DNA of 64,000 nt from Gnetum montanum (Eukaryota > Streptophyta > Gnetopsida > Gnetales > Gnetaceae): assembly GCA_015680685.1 (NCBI GenBank), contig MNCI01004872.1, positions 2,075,376 through 2,139,375 of the forward strand, read 5' to 3'. Under the pieces are notes generated by a model. The model was not told the DNA's origin. It saw only the letters and a list, made by a program, of their open reading frames with translations, and did not search any database. The translations under genes and the position numbers were made by a program. This document shows, one piece after another, positions 31,990 to 42,847 of the stretch. Within the stretch, counting starts at the first letter, position 1, and every line of letters starts with the position of its first letter.

Positions 31990-32587
31990 AAGCTCAACAC
32001 ATACGGTTATGTTAACACATAATGTCACTGATTGGATCAAGGAAGGCCACCTTCCCAGGAAACTCTCTGATCCTGGAAGTCCCTTAATCTACCTCCAAGT
32101 CACTAGGAATGAACCACATAAAGCTCTTCTGGACTCAGGTTCTAGATTCAACTTGATATCGCAAGAAATGTATAAAGCCTAGAACATGCCTCCACTAAAG
32201 AAGAGCAATATTCACTTAGAGCTAGCTGACCAATCCATCACTGTTCCCTTGGGACTGGTGGAGGACATTGTTACCATTGTGTGTGGTTGGTCATACCCAG
32301 CTGATTTTCTAGTGATCCAAGTAAACAATGACAAAGGGGACTTTCCAATAATAATGAGAAGGGCATGGCTCAGCACCATAAATGCATGCCTAGAAATCCA
32401 TGATCTTTTCCTAGAAATATCTAAGGAAAACACTTATGAGAAGATCAAGAAGAAGAAGGTTCCATGCATCACATATAGTGATATAGAGGGTTATGGTGTA
32501 CAGGAATGTTTAGCATTGCCTACATGCAACCGGTGTGCCCAAGAAGTTAGCATACAAAGGTGCCTGTATGTAGCAACCACACAATGA
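31990..32587 (+). pseudogene. Aspartic protease of Athila-like element 2
   Basis: Active-site region ALLDSGSRFNLISQEMYKA at about 32125-32180 (DSG intact), then one stop, then an open frame 32186-32587. This contains KKSNIHLELADQSI, VTIVCGWSYPADFLVIQVNN and KGDFPIIMRRAWLSTI. It is the best preserved protease of the three Athila-like copies. It would process the gag polyprotein. Confidence 0.85.
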
Positions 32588-34016
32588 GAGAACACCTAGT
32601 GGTTGATAGCTAATCAAGAGAGCAACTCACCAACATGCATGGAACTAACTAGGGGACCAACCTGTGCCCACATAGAAAGCATAAATACACTGGAGCATGA
32701 GCGTTACCAACTTCCAACCCTTAACCTAATAACATTAATTGGGAGAAGTTGGACACTTCTAAAAAATTTAAACAAGTGCTCATTATTTTGGATCTATCCC
32801 TTTCAACATAGTCATGGGGGAGATGGCCACCTATGCTAATCATTTGAGGCCCTTAGTTTCTTTTTAAGTTTTTGTTTTACACATTTTTGTTTTACAAATT
32901 TCTTTAATTTTTCTTATTTTTTGTTTTACAACATCATTTATACTCTTTCATTTCTTTGTGTGTTTTTTTATTTTGTTTGATTCGTCACCTAATAAGTGCT
33001 CCAAATGGTGGTATGAACTATATTCCATTGATTGCTAATGTTTGGTTTTTACTTTTAAGATATGATGTTGATACTAAGGTATGGTTCATTTGATATAGCA
33101 GGCAATGAGTCCACATCATCCATGCATCCATAAATTTCTATGGTCTCTCTTGACTTGGAACTATACAGTCCATTTCTCAATAATAAGAACTATCAACGAA
33201 TCAGTGACTAGGCATTTCTCAAACTAAGGAAGGACTCAAGAATTAAAAAAGGTGTGACTTCAAGGGGATTTGATGCATTTTTGCTAGCCATTCTCTTGGG
33301 TTCTTGGATGTTTTCTTCTTGAGTTTTCTTACCATTCCGATGTTGCCACATTATCGGGAAGCTGAGCAAATAAAAATAATAAGTCTTTGCATGCTGTGGT
33401 TCTCACGCAAAAACACACAAAAAAATAGAACAGTGAGAATTCAAAGCACATCCCTTAGACAAAACAATCATTTGGGATACAAGCACTGGTTATGGAACTA
33501 AATTAAACATGTTTCCTCTAACTAAGGCCCTTTTCACTTCCTACTTTCTCCTCTTTCATTTCATCGGAATCGTGGTGACTCTTTGACAAAGGCATTCTTG
33601 TTACTTCAAGTGGATGGATGGGCCAAATGTATTAATGCGAATTCACTGGATGTGGTTTGTTTGAGGCTAGATTTGGAATGGGATCTACTAAGTCACATTA
33701 ACCATTAATACACAAGGGGCTGTACATCACCTTGTTCTTGAGACTCCATTCCATTCTCTTCTTTCCATCCTTCTTTCTCCATTTATCACCTCATTGCTAG
33801 TTGTATCAGTAGTCCATATGTTGGTGGATGCATTGTTTTCTTTTTCGTAAATTCTTGTGGTTAAGACTTTAGCTCTTATTTCCAAATGACATTTCTAGAG
33901 CCTACGGACTCTTTGAATGTGGGATTGTCAAGGCATTAAGGGCATGAGCCTACTTTGGGAGGACCTACTGGCATTCCTATTTGGTGCATCCGTTAATTTC
34001 TTTCCCTTAAAAATTT

Positions 34017-34430
34017 TTGCAATCACCATTTATTTTGTTCATATCCATCTTTGATATCCATTTTATTGGTATGGCTATTGTTTCTTTTTCTTCATATTTC
34101 TTATTCCTTTTCTTTTTCTCCATTCTCTCACTACCGGAGGTTCACTCTCAGCCATGGGGGTCCTGGTCCAATTTTTTTCATTTTCTCTTAACTCCTACAC
34201 CTTGGGTAGCTATTAGCATTATATCTCCTGATCTGTATCAGCCATATTACAACTCAGCCAATGGACCCTACACCGAAGCAAGGTATCAATTGCATTATGA
34301 TTCATTTACCCTTGCTAATATAAGAACTATGTTGTGTGTGCAAATGGAAATCATACAACAATGGATTGGATCTGGAGGAAACACTTGGAATGGACTGGTG
34401 CTGAAGCGGTTATGCAAGGAACGAGATTGA
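34017..34430 (+). CDS. Unknown ORF between pol deletion and 3' LTR
   Basis: 137 codons with a hydrophobic N-terminal third (two likely membrane-spanning stretches, ending FLFLFFFSILSL), then a soluble part (PYYNSANGPYTEARYQLHYD, CVQMEIIQQWIGSGGNTW). An overlapping frame continues to 34534. The place, after pol and before the 3' LTR, is where some Athila elements carry an extra ORF, but I see no family motif and do not name it. It may simply be a chance frame in T-rich sequence. No second copy is available here for comparison, since the element at 57926 leaves the window first. Confidence 0.25.
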   Translation: MQSPFILFISIFDIHFIGMAIVSFSSYFLFLFFFSILSLPEVHSQPWGSWSNFFHFLLTPTPWVAISIISPDLYQPYYNSANGPYTEARYQLHYDSFTLANIRTMLCVQMEIIQQWIGSGGNTWNGLVLKRLCKERD

Positions 34431-34711
34431 TGGAACGCTTATGGATGAACAATGAACATGCAATCTTGGCATCGGCAGCAACAAACTTCTTCTTTTCTCT
34501 CTCTCTTCTTTCTTCTTTCCCAGCTATCAAATAAGGCTGGATGTCAAATGTGTATAGTGTTCACTCTTGTTGTCATGAACACTAATTTTGTCATGTTTTA
34601 TAATGATGATCTGTTCACATATCATCCCATTCATCGTTAGTGTCATTCAAGTCAATAATCCCATACCTTCCCAATATTTTTTAAGGAACTCGAGGACGAG
34701 TTTTCATTCAG

Positions 34712-34721
34712 TCAGGGGGTA
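34712..34721 (+). promoter_or_regulatory. Polypurine tract of element 2
   Basis: Short G-rich tract (CAGGGGGTA) directly before the 3' LTR start TGATGGGACG. Shorter than usual but correctly placed. Confidence 0.65.
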
Positions 34722-35506
34722 TGATGGGACGCGATATCGCATGGGCCACAATATCGCGTACGCGATATCGCAGTCCATCACTAGTTCTATAAATAAGAGG
34801 CAGTTGTCCCTTGTTTCCACATCTAGATCTAGACCCTTAGCTAAACTCTGGCAGTTTTACCATTCCAGAGATAGAATAATTTCCATGTGCCCGCAGTAGG
34901 AGTCTCAAAGTGAATGGATCTTTATTCGAGCAATTTTGTACCTGAGCACACAATTGTGTACGGCAATAAAGAAAAACTTTTGGATAAACCTTGCAGCATA
35001 TGGACTAAGCTAAATAGGACTTTAATTATTGTTAAATGTTAAATGCTTTCTTAGATAATTAATCCTTCTCAACTCTTAACTCTCTTAGTTAAGTGCATTT
35101 ATTACGACCACTTCAAGCACATGTGCTACACTTGGTAACCCAATAATGAATAGCATTTGGTAATCCCAATAGTGTCGCACTAGTTCAGGGTGTGTACGGC
35201 AAGTGGGAATGGATACTAATGCAAGGACAATTAAAGCTTAGTTAGTGGAAGTTAGTTACTTAGTTTCTTCACCCTTTCCCCTCTTATCATAGGTGATAAA
35301 AAGACAAAAGACATAAAAATCACATACCTCAGACTTACTTAACCATACAATCGTGACAATAAAAGTAAGTCTGGGAAGACAATGATTGATTTACCTTAAG
35401 TGTTCCATTAGGGCACGTAAGCACTTAGTCCTTGGAGTTCGATTGGATCACGCGTGAGACACTTGTATTCGTCTGGTTGAGTGTAGGGGTACCTCGCCAC
35501 TCATCA
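34722..35506 (+). repeat. 3' LTR of Athila-like element 2
   Basis: 785 bp, TGATGGG to TCATCA, followed by the TSD GGTTG. It lacks the 20-bp stretch present at about 28559-28580. TATAAATA at 34788-34795. Confidence 0.93.
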
Positions 35507-35539
35507 GGTTGTTACAATTATTTTTTTCATGCCTTTTCT

Positions 35540-35690
35540 GATCTTTCTCTTGGTGTCTTTATTGGAATAGTGATGCAACAACATTCTTTATAGGCTTTTT
35601 GTCTTATCTTTTTTGCACATGTCCAAACCATATAATTTAGCATTCTTGTTATTTATTTGAAATAGAAGCCACTTCACGTCTTCCTCCAAT
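35540..35690 (-). pseudogene. RTE-like LINE C-terminal fragment
   Basis: The minus strand around 35610-35630 reads TATGGTTTGGACATGTGCAA, the nucleotide signature of the LRWFGHV.RR block near the end of plant RTE-like LINE proteins. A basic Pro/Arg/Lys stretch (TPRERSEKA) follows at about 35555-35580, like the GRGRPKK.W segment. This is a short, damaged piece; it was probably the target DNA of element 2. Confidence 0.5.
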
Positions 35691-35712
35691 CAAGTTAGTT
35701 GGGTCTTTAACC

Positions 35713-35979
35713 AAATCAACCAATAAATAAGTCTTATAAATGATTAAACTATTAATGAACTCTAATGCTAATAAAGATAATGCTCATGCAATTATAATAT
35801 AAAATACTTGCAAAAGTTAAAGTGCACAGTCTCATGTCAAACATAATCACAAAGTAGTAAGACTCATTAAAATAAAATCAAAGTATCATGACAATTTAAT
35901 CATTAAGTCTTGTATCAAAATACCAAGATAATAATAACATAACAAAATACTGCATCTTGTAGATAAATCAAAAGTGCAA
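35713..35979. repeat. Dispersed direct repeat, right copy
   Basis: Partner of 28147-28408. It ends two bases before the gypsy LTR at 35982, which probably inserted into this repeat family. Confidence 0.82.
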
Positions 35980-35981
35980 TA

Positions 35982-36975
35982 TGGGAGTAGGTTCACTCCA
36001 ATTTTAAAATCTCCTTCCAAACACTAAATCTAGATATTATAAAAAGATAATTAATTTGCAAGAAAACAAGAAAACTAGCTATCTTCAATTATTCAAAGAA
36101 CAAGGTTTCAAAACCCACAAGATATTTAAAACTTCTCAAAATACTCAACTAATGCTGCAAAGCATGAGGCTCTACAACCATACAATGGTTGTCCTTAATG
36201 CAATATACAACCAATAGAGAGTCCTTCCCACAATCTAAGACAAAGATCTCAACTTATAAGACATGAAAAATACTATGTCAATATCCACTCAATTGACTAA
36301 GAGCTCTAACACAATCATGCACTCTTCACATATGCTTTCTTGACATCTCATGATATCTCACTCACAACTCTCTATGACATCTTATGATCTCTCATGTTGT
36401 ACATGCATGAAATACAATCCATATTTATTAATTAAGTAGATAAAAATCCTAGGAAGCCTTCTTCAAGATAAACCTAAAGATCCTCTACTATTTTTTATCT
36501 TTTTCCACATTGTCGTAGCTACTTCAAAATTTGGAATAATAATTTTGGTAGTTTTCTACCCATTCAGGTTATCTTTGGCCTTTCTATGATGTGTTGCTAT
36601 AAAATAGGCAACTCTAGAAAGATGTCTTATTCTTAAATGAGACATATCCTATCATAGCTAAGACATCTTGCTCAAATCTAGGATGTCTTTACTTAAACAT
36701 CTTTATAACTCATGAGATGTGTCTCATTGATCTTAGACATCTCGTTCTTTAGTGAGACATTTCATCTAAGATGTCTATCAAAAATACAATCCATATTCTA
36801 TAAGCTCTTAACTTAGTCTAGAATTTTTTTTACTTCCAAAACATCTCTTTCGAGAGCTCAAATCTTAGATAATATGACTCCATAATCTCCAAGATGTCTT
36901 CAAAGAGCCTAAAACTTGCAAAAATACATCTATAGGAAAAATAACAAAGGAATCATAAGATGTGTTTCTACACCA
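35982..36975 (-). repeat. 3' LTR of gypsy copy 2
   Basis: 994 bp, TGGGAGTAGG to TACACCA on the plus strand. It aligns with 1505-2439. A decayed PPT (ACTCTTCCATCTTTT complement) follows at 36976. Confidence 0.85.
36620..36776. promoter_or_regulatory. Phased AGAYRTCT box array, gypsy copy 2
   Basis: Boxes start at 36620, 36640 (AGACATAT), 36661, 36681 (GGATGTCT), 36695 (AAACATCT), 36715 (AGATGTGT), 36735, 36755 (AGACATTT) and 36769. Steps are 20, 21, 20, 14, 20, 20, 20, 14. Exact boxes at 36620, 36661, 36735 and 36769. One more exact box lies at about 36892. Confidence 0.8.
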
Positions 36976-37019
36976 ACTCTTCCATCTTTTAAAAAGGTGA
37001 ACTCATGTGAATAAGGGAG

Positions 37020-37150
37020 TAGGAATTGTAGTGATCCCCCACTCATAAATTTTGGTCTCATGGATCCATACAGCATCATCTAAGGACTAATCCTTCTAAT
37101 GGATCAAGTGCTCATTCCTCTTGAGTTCTTGAATGATAGAATCTTTCCTC
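37020..37150 (-). pseudogene. Chromodomain-like C-terminal tail, gypsy copy 2
   Basis: The minus strand shows NEHLIH, then DDAVWIHETKIYEWG, resembling the ...YLVKWKG....D.TW core of chromovirus integrase tails. In chromoviruses such tails steer insertion to particular chromatin. The segment is short and partly shifted, so the call is tentative. Confidence 0.5.
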
Positions 37151-37379
37151 CACTTGTGTATGATTTCCTTTCTCTCCATTTAAGGCTTGGACTAATCAAT
37201 GCTTCTCATCTACACTTCTTAATTGCTTCTTCTTTAAGTGCATCTAAACCAAGTCATCAACAAAAAAATTTAGCTTCTGTTTGTCCTTATCCCTATTGAG
37301 GACTCTTTCTTCAACCTTCTTCTCAAGATTTAATATCACTTGTACATGGTGCTCCCTTATCTCTTATACAAAATTAGCA

Positions 37380-38180
37380 TTACATTAAGCTTCTTCATCA
37401 AAGCTCTTTAATATGTTCACCATCTTAGGAAAAAAAAGCATTATTCACTTCAAATTAACTTATAACAATAGCCATATGTCAAGCATTATTATATGAAAAC
37501 TCAACATGACACAAGAAGTTTTTCCATCTATTTGATTGTCCATCATACAAACATCTTAATATTTTTAGCAAGGATTTATTAACCACCTTCATTTGACCAT
37601 TAGATTATTGATGATATGCATCAAAAAAATTTAGTTTCATCCCTAAAATTTTCCAAAGGGGCCTCCAAAAGTGACTTCCAAATTTAAAGTCTCTATCACT
37701 AACAATATTCAAAGTAATTCCATGCAACTTCACAACATGCTAGAAAAACAAATTTGCAACATGAGAAGCATCACTCATCTTCTTGCACAAAATGATTTGT
37801 GTAACCTTGGTGAACCTATCTACAACAACAAAAATTATATCATTTTCAATTTTGGTTTTTGGAATATCACTCACAAAATCCATCGACACATTTTTCAATG
37901 AATCCTTGGGAATTTGTAAATGCATATAATTTAGATTCACTCCCTTACCTTCTTTGAACTTCTAATAAGTCAAATATTTCTTCATAAATTTCAAAACTTT
38001 AGTTGCTATACCAAGATAAAAATACTATCTACCCATAAGTTCCAATGGTTTATCCCTACCAAAGTGACCTATCATGTCACTAAAATGTTTTTCAACTAAA
38101 ATCATTTTTCTAAAATCATAATTAGAAACACACTCCTTTCCATTCTTGAATAAAAATTCATCTTGAATATGATAGTCCCT
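37380..38180 (-). pseudogene. Integrase of gypsy copy 2
   Basis: Minus strand, in order: FLFKNGKECVSNYDFRK linker (38110-38160), a zinc-binding remnant (MIGHFGRDK, about 38050-38080), then MNLNYMHLQIPKDSLKNVSM and DFVSDIPKTK, and IIFVVVDRFTKVTQII (37740-37940). [14 protein letters not shown] (37660-37710) and SNGQMKVVNKSLLKILR (37560-37610) follow. Two of the three catalytic acids are visible; the glutamate expected before VVN is Lys (37587-37589), a G-to-A change. It would catalyse cDNA insertion if intact. Confidence 0.87.
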
Positions 38181-38189
38181 CCACTTCTC

Positions 38190-38810
38190 TATCCTACTCA
38201 ATAATGACTCTTTGGTGCTCCTCCAAACCTACCCAAAATCAACATCATGTTCATACAAAATATAAACATAACTCATACCTTCCACATGAGATACACTGAA
38301 ATTAACCATATGCACCATGAACAAAGCATTAGCCATCATATTGGCTTTCCCACTTTTGTTCTTCAACACAAAATTAAACTCTTGTAACTATGAAATTCAT
38401 TTCATGTGCTTTGCAATTAACTTCTTTTGAGAGTTTAGAAATTGTAGTTCTTTGGGGTTTGTCATCAAAGTAAAATCTTTGGGTAATAAATAATGCCTTC
38501 AATGCTTGATTTTTTGAAGGATAACATATAATGCCTTCTCATATATGGTATGTTTTTTCCTTGAATCATTCAATTTTTGAAAAAATAAAGCAATAGGTCT
38601 ACCTTCTTGTGCAAGTACTCCACCAATTGTAAGTCTACTTGCATCCATCTCCACCTAAAAAAGCTTCTAAAAATCTAGAATTGCAAGCATCATTTCACTA
38701 TAATCTTTGTTTCAACAAGTCAAAGCTTCCTCGGATTTCATTATCCCACATGAAATCTTTATTATTCTTCAACAAAGCAAACATAGGTCATGAAATATCA
38801 CTAAAATTTT
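38190..38810 (-). pseudogene. RNase H region of gypsy copy 2
   Basis: GKANMMANALFMVHMVNFSV at about 38290-38365 corresponds to the ADALSR motif in copy 1. The domain body is frameshifted. Collinear with 3130-3800. Confidence 0.7.
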
Positions 38811-38819
38811 TTATCAACT

Positions 38820-39530
38820 ATTTATAAAAACCTGCTAAACCAAGTAATGATCTTACCTCCCCAACATTCTTAGGAGTTGGGCAATCCATCATAGCCTTCA
38901 CCTTAGTAGCCTCCATCTAAATTTGATTTTTAGAAACAAAATGTTCCAAATATGTGAATTCCCTCTTGAAGAAATGACTTTTCTTCACATTGATTATTGA
39001 TTGTGCCTCCTCCAACTTAATATATATCATCCACAAGTAATCTAAGTGATTTTCCTCATTAGAGATATATACCAAAATATCATCAAAAAAGAAAATACAA
39101 TACTTACCAATCAAGTCCTTCAATACATCATGCATCAACCTCATGAATGTAGCAATTGCATTTGTGATCCCAAACAAAATCTTCAACAACTCAAATAATC
39201 CATATGGTGTTTTGAAATCTTTCTTCCATTCATCACTAGGCTTGATTCTAATTTTATGATGACCACTCTTAAAATCATTTTTGCTTAAAATTTTAGCATT
39301 AGTAAGGACATCAATAAGATCATCCATCATGGGAATAAAAAACCTATACCTTACTATTATTGTGTTCATTGACCCTAGAATCAATGCACATCCTCTATTC
39401 ATCACTATTCTTCTTTGGCACGAGCGCTTTTGGATCTACACAAGATGAAATGAATTTGCTCACCAAGCCATTTGCAAGTAAATCCTCTACTTGCCTTTAT
39501 AATTCAGCCCATTTATTTAATTCCATTCAA
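38820..39530 (-). pseudogene. Reverse transcriptase of gypsy copy 2
   Basis: An open stretch of 162 codons (38917-39405, minus) contains VRYRFFIPMMDDLIDVLTNA, FKSGHHKIRIKPSDEWKKDF, FGITNAIATFMRLMHDVLKD and FFFDDILVYISNEENHLDYL. This is the gypsy RT from fingers to connection, with the catalytic YxDD box read as FFDD (about 39078-39092). The next open part of the N-terminus (LVPKKN) lies at about 39410-39430. This is the longest pol frame in the window. Confidence 0.9.
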
Positions 39531-39979
39531 TAAACTCTCTCATTTGAAATGGTAGCACCAAAGATGAAATTAATCTAATGTTATACATTCCTCATGAGTG
39601 GCAATCCATCCAATTCTCTCTTGAATACCCTAAAAAATTTCTTCTTTAAGCCTAGCACACCTATAAGAAGTTCAACCTACACATCATCATGATTAGAAGT
39701 AACTATTGATAGCACAATAAATCCAAAAACTATTTCATCATGTTCCTTAATTTACTTCCTCTATCCTATAAGGATTAAGGAATAATTAACTAATCTTTGC
39801 TTCCTCATTCAACCATCATAGGAATCAACTCATATTTTCTACCAAATCTAGCTACACTCTATACATTTCTTACTTCATCAAATTGAGCACCATTCTCAAA
39901 ATTCCAAGGTTTACTAAGAATTATATCAACACAATATATTGAAAGTACATAACACTTCACAACATTATGAAAACCTACA

Positions 39980-40285
39980 ATTTTTTATTTTAAAGTACAT
40001 TATTCTCTTACCTCTTAAGAGAAATCCCTAGACAACTAATGCATCTTATAGGGTCTAGGATAATAATTAGTTACCAAATATAATCTAGCAATTTCTCTAG
40101 AAGAAATAACATTTTCTTGGAATCTTGCATTAATTAAAACATGAATCCATTCCTCACTAAGAAAACATCTAGCTCGAGTCCAAAATAATAGTTTCCTATG
40201 AATATAGATAAAATTATTTGAGGTTTCATTCATGGTAAGGACATTAAAATCTATGATGGGAAGCTAAGCCTCATTCCTTAGAACA
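39980..40285 (-). pseudogene. Protease-region remnant of gypsy copy 2
   Basis: Collinear with 4920-5120 of copy 1 (CTTATAGGGTCTAGGAT, AGAAATAACATTTTCTTG, ATTCCTCACTA phrases). No intact active site can be read. The family similarity ends here, presumably at a deletion or insertion boundary with the copia gag remnant. Confidence 0.55.
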
Positions 40286-40289
40286 ATGG

Positions 40290-41230
40290 TAGTTCCAAGC
40301 TTTGATTCAAATTATTTTTTCCACTTTTCCTATTTATCATTTTTGCTTTAAATTTAGCAAATTTATTATTCTATCTTTTTGTAATGATTTTGAATTATTT
40401 AGATTATCATAATAATGATCTATTTCATGACTACATCCATTTTTATAAATATGATAGTACCTTGACACTCTCTATCTTTTTAAATATCCTTCTAATTTTA
40501 CCATCATTGCTTGAGAGTTTGGTTGTACGATTAAGGTTTACACATTCATCTTTGCTTAATCTTTGAAGATCTTTACACATAACTCTATCACAATGTAATT
40601 CTTCTTACCATTTTTCATGTTTTTTCTAAAGACATCGTATGATGATGGTAGTATCTATAGCACCAAAACTTTATTGTTTCATTTGATACTCTTAAATCTT
40701 GTGATTGTAATCTAGCTTGAAGTAACGATATTTTCTAAACAAGGATGACCATAGATTCACCTTAAGTGAAAATATTTTAATGCATTCTTCACTTCAAAAA
40801 TTTCCTTTAATATTTTTTTCATCTTGTAGGAAGAATCCTATTTCTCTACTAATTTAGCGAATTCACTAGATCCACTTAATGTAATTAGCATCCATGCTAT
40901 CTTATTATTGTCATCCACCATGATAGCTTGTATAAGAGTTTCTTCCAAACCATTTTCTCATAGTAGAAATCTTAAGTGAAATTTTCATATGTGTTAATTT
41001 GAAGCTTCTAGCACTTAACTCTCAAGAAATAGGGCATATGATTTTATTCTTATCATGGTTGTTTCTTAGCTTTGATTAAATAGTTATTCATGGTCCTACT
41101 CAAATATCATGTGAATTTTACAAGATCAATGATGAGGAACTCAAATAACCACAATTTTGGAGAGAAGAGAACTAATCCACATATCAAAAACATCAACTTC
41201 GATATTTAAGATGCAAGAACCATTGCATCA
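40290..41230 (-). pseudogene. Copia-type gag remnant D
   Basis: The minus strand has an LPxSYD-like block (LSPSYDVFRKNMKNGKKNY, about 40600-40660), a stretch ending QPNSQAMM (about 40510-40540) and a decayed zinc knuckle (YYHIYKNGCSHEIDHYY, about 40415-40465). This is the order in copia gag. Upstream similarity is weak. No pol is attached; gypsy copy 2 abuts it on the left. Confidence 0.5.
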
Positions 41231-41266
41231 AATAAAACAACCTGTCACAACTACTAGAAATAGTTA

Positions 41267-41374
41267 TAATCAAGTACTAATAAGGAAATTAACAAATGTC
41301 AATCAGATAAATTAAAACAATAATCAAGTACTAATAAGGAAATTAACAAATGTCAATCAAATAAATAAAAACAA
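41267..41374. repeat. 54-bp tandem duplication
   Basis: 41267-41320 and 41321-41374 match with few changes (AATCAAGTACTAATAAGGAA and AACAAATGTCAATCA in both). Lies upstream of gag remnant D. Confidence 0.88.
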
Positions 41375-41389
41375 TGTTATACCACAATG

Positions 41390-42448
41390 ATGGAACACTG
41401 ATATGATGCTAAAACATAAAGTACATAGTGTACAATAGTGAGTTAGATAAAGCATTAACATAAAATATAATGAAAATTTTGATACAATAAGTAACATTTA
41501 AAATAGAAACAAAGCATAAACAAGTAAACCATATTATAGAATATCAAATTGCAAGCTAGATACCCAACAATTATGAATATAAATTAGAAACAAAAAGATA
41601 AAACATAAACCGAACACAAAGAATAGGAAGTCCAATTATATTGACAATAAATCTTAATTATATAAGCTATATAGAACTACAAATACATGCACAGATAATG
41701 TGTATTTTAATTACATGCATAAATATATGAATAAAGCCTCTTTTATCTCAAATGAAGCTAGGGATACAACCATGCATTAGTAGATATGTCTCTTTATCAA
41801 TATTAAACAACATGGTAAATATTATATGTAAACCATGACAGTTTTACCTCTTTTAACTTCAGCCACACATATTGAGATTGATAAAAACATTAATCCTTAA
41901 TATGAAAATTAGGTAAAAGATTAAAAAATAATTCAAAATTCATAAAAGCACAACAAAAATTTCTTTTTTCTACTTTCACTTCTTCAAAAATCATCTTTAA
42001 AAACAGATAGATTTTAGGCCAAGAACTCATCAAGGATTAATGGTAATGGGAATTTATGATGGCTAATATGGGCTATTGTATGAAAGAGATGCAAAGGCTA
42101 TTCATTCATAGGAAAGGATTAATTTAGGATTTCACTATAATGATCCAAATTAATCAAAATATAAATAATGGTTGGAATAAATCAAAATGTGAGTAATTAT
42201 CTAAATAAATTGAACATGAGCAATGGCTCATATAAATCAATGGTTAAGATAAATCAACATACTCTTAAAAGATAAGTTTCTAAAGTTCATCTAAAAAAAA
42301 GGGGTTTTGGCTTAGATAAATCAAGATATAATCATTAATTGAGATAACAATGATTTCAAGAATGCAACCCAAAATAAAGATAACATATTTAGAATGCTAT
42401 AACAAATAAGAAGAGCATTGAAGGGCTCATATCATATTTTTATAGAAA
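41390..42448. other. Unassigned A-rich stretch, possible copia LTR
   Basis: At 41392-41410 the minus strand reads CATATCAGTGTTCCATC, which could be a decayed methionine-tRNA PBS for remnant D; the sequence to its right would then be its 5' LTR. No second LTR or TSD supports this. No genes seen. Confidence 0.35.
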
Positions 42449-42847
42449 TATCATCATCATCATCATTCTACCCTTATCCCAATAAAATGGAATTGACTAC
42501 ATGAGTTCTCTTTCATCATTCATCTCTACAAAGAGCTAGATATTTGTTTATTTGTAATATTTTTAAAATCATATTTAATCATTTTTTCCCATATATTTTT
42601 TACATTTCTTTTAGTAAATTTTCTAAAACATTAATGCAAAAACTTTTTTTAATAATAGGTTCATTATCTAATCTTCTTTTCATATGCCCAAAACATCTAA
42701 GATGTTATTCTTGTAGCTTATGGAATCTAGAAGAAACTCCAAGCCCTTCTTCAATATATCTATTATGTAATTTATCTCTTCTTGTAATGTTCATCATTCA
42801 TCTAAGAATTTATATTTCTATCATATAAATTTATTGTTCATGCCTCT
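42449..42847 (-). pseudogene. RTE-like LINE 3' end
   Basis: The minus strand encodes MMNITRRDKLHNRYIEEGLG, then LRCFGHMKRRLDNEPI, matching the plant RTE-like C-terminus (RMLRWM..TR.DKIRNE.I...LGV, LRWFGHV.RR). A frameshifted tail follows with TTGGGATAAGG and a (GATGAT)n microsatellite tail (42449-42466 on the plus strand CATCATCATC). This is the 3' end of a non-LTR retrotransposon, continued at 46802 beyond the LTR element E that splits it. Confidence 0.8.

Larger units (their letters stand above)
32590..34721 (+). other. Deletion junction and 3' untranslated region of element 2
   Basis: The short segment after protease (to about 32780, GGGAGAAGTTGGACACTTCT) matches 59945-59985. From about 32790 (CATGGGGGAGATGGCCACC) it matches 62845 onward. 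RT, RNase H and integrase are therefore gone. The T-rich 3' region (TTTTGTTTTACACATTTTTG and similar) is long, about 1.9 kb, and contains one copy of the 80-bp unit that is triplicated at 63471-63710 (about 33386-33475). Confidence 0.78.
28522..35506 (+). mobile_element. Athila/Tat-like element 2, complete ends, pol deleted
   Basis: 6985 bp with TSD GGTTG at 28517-28521 and 35507-35511. LTRs are 28522-29326 (805 bp) and 34722-35506 (785 bp), PBS 29327-29346, PPT just before 34722. It contains gag and protease. Alignment with the element at 57926 jumps at about 32780-32790 from the segment after protease straight to the 3' untranslated region, so about 2.8 kb of RT, RNase H and integrase is missing. 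The LTRs differ at 7 of the first 240 positions compared (28621 against 34801), making this one of the younger insertions here. Confidence 0.92.
35982..40285 (-). mobile_element. Ty3/gypsy chromovirus-like element, copy 2 (5' part lost)
   Basis: Same family as 1505-6943, minus strand. It has a 3' LTR (35982-36975), then, going right, a chromodomain-like tail, integrase, RNase H, RT and the protease region. Similarity to copy 1 stops at about 40200-40285, before gag, and a copia gag remnant follows. The 5' LTR, PBS and gag are absent. It retains the integrase that copy 1 has lost. Stops and frameshifts throughout. Confidence 0.85.

Noticed and set aside
34017-34430. Calling the ORF an envelope-like gene
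   Set aside because: Only position and hydrophobicity support it; no motif or second copy. Listed as unknown instead.
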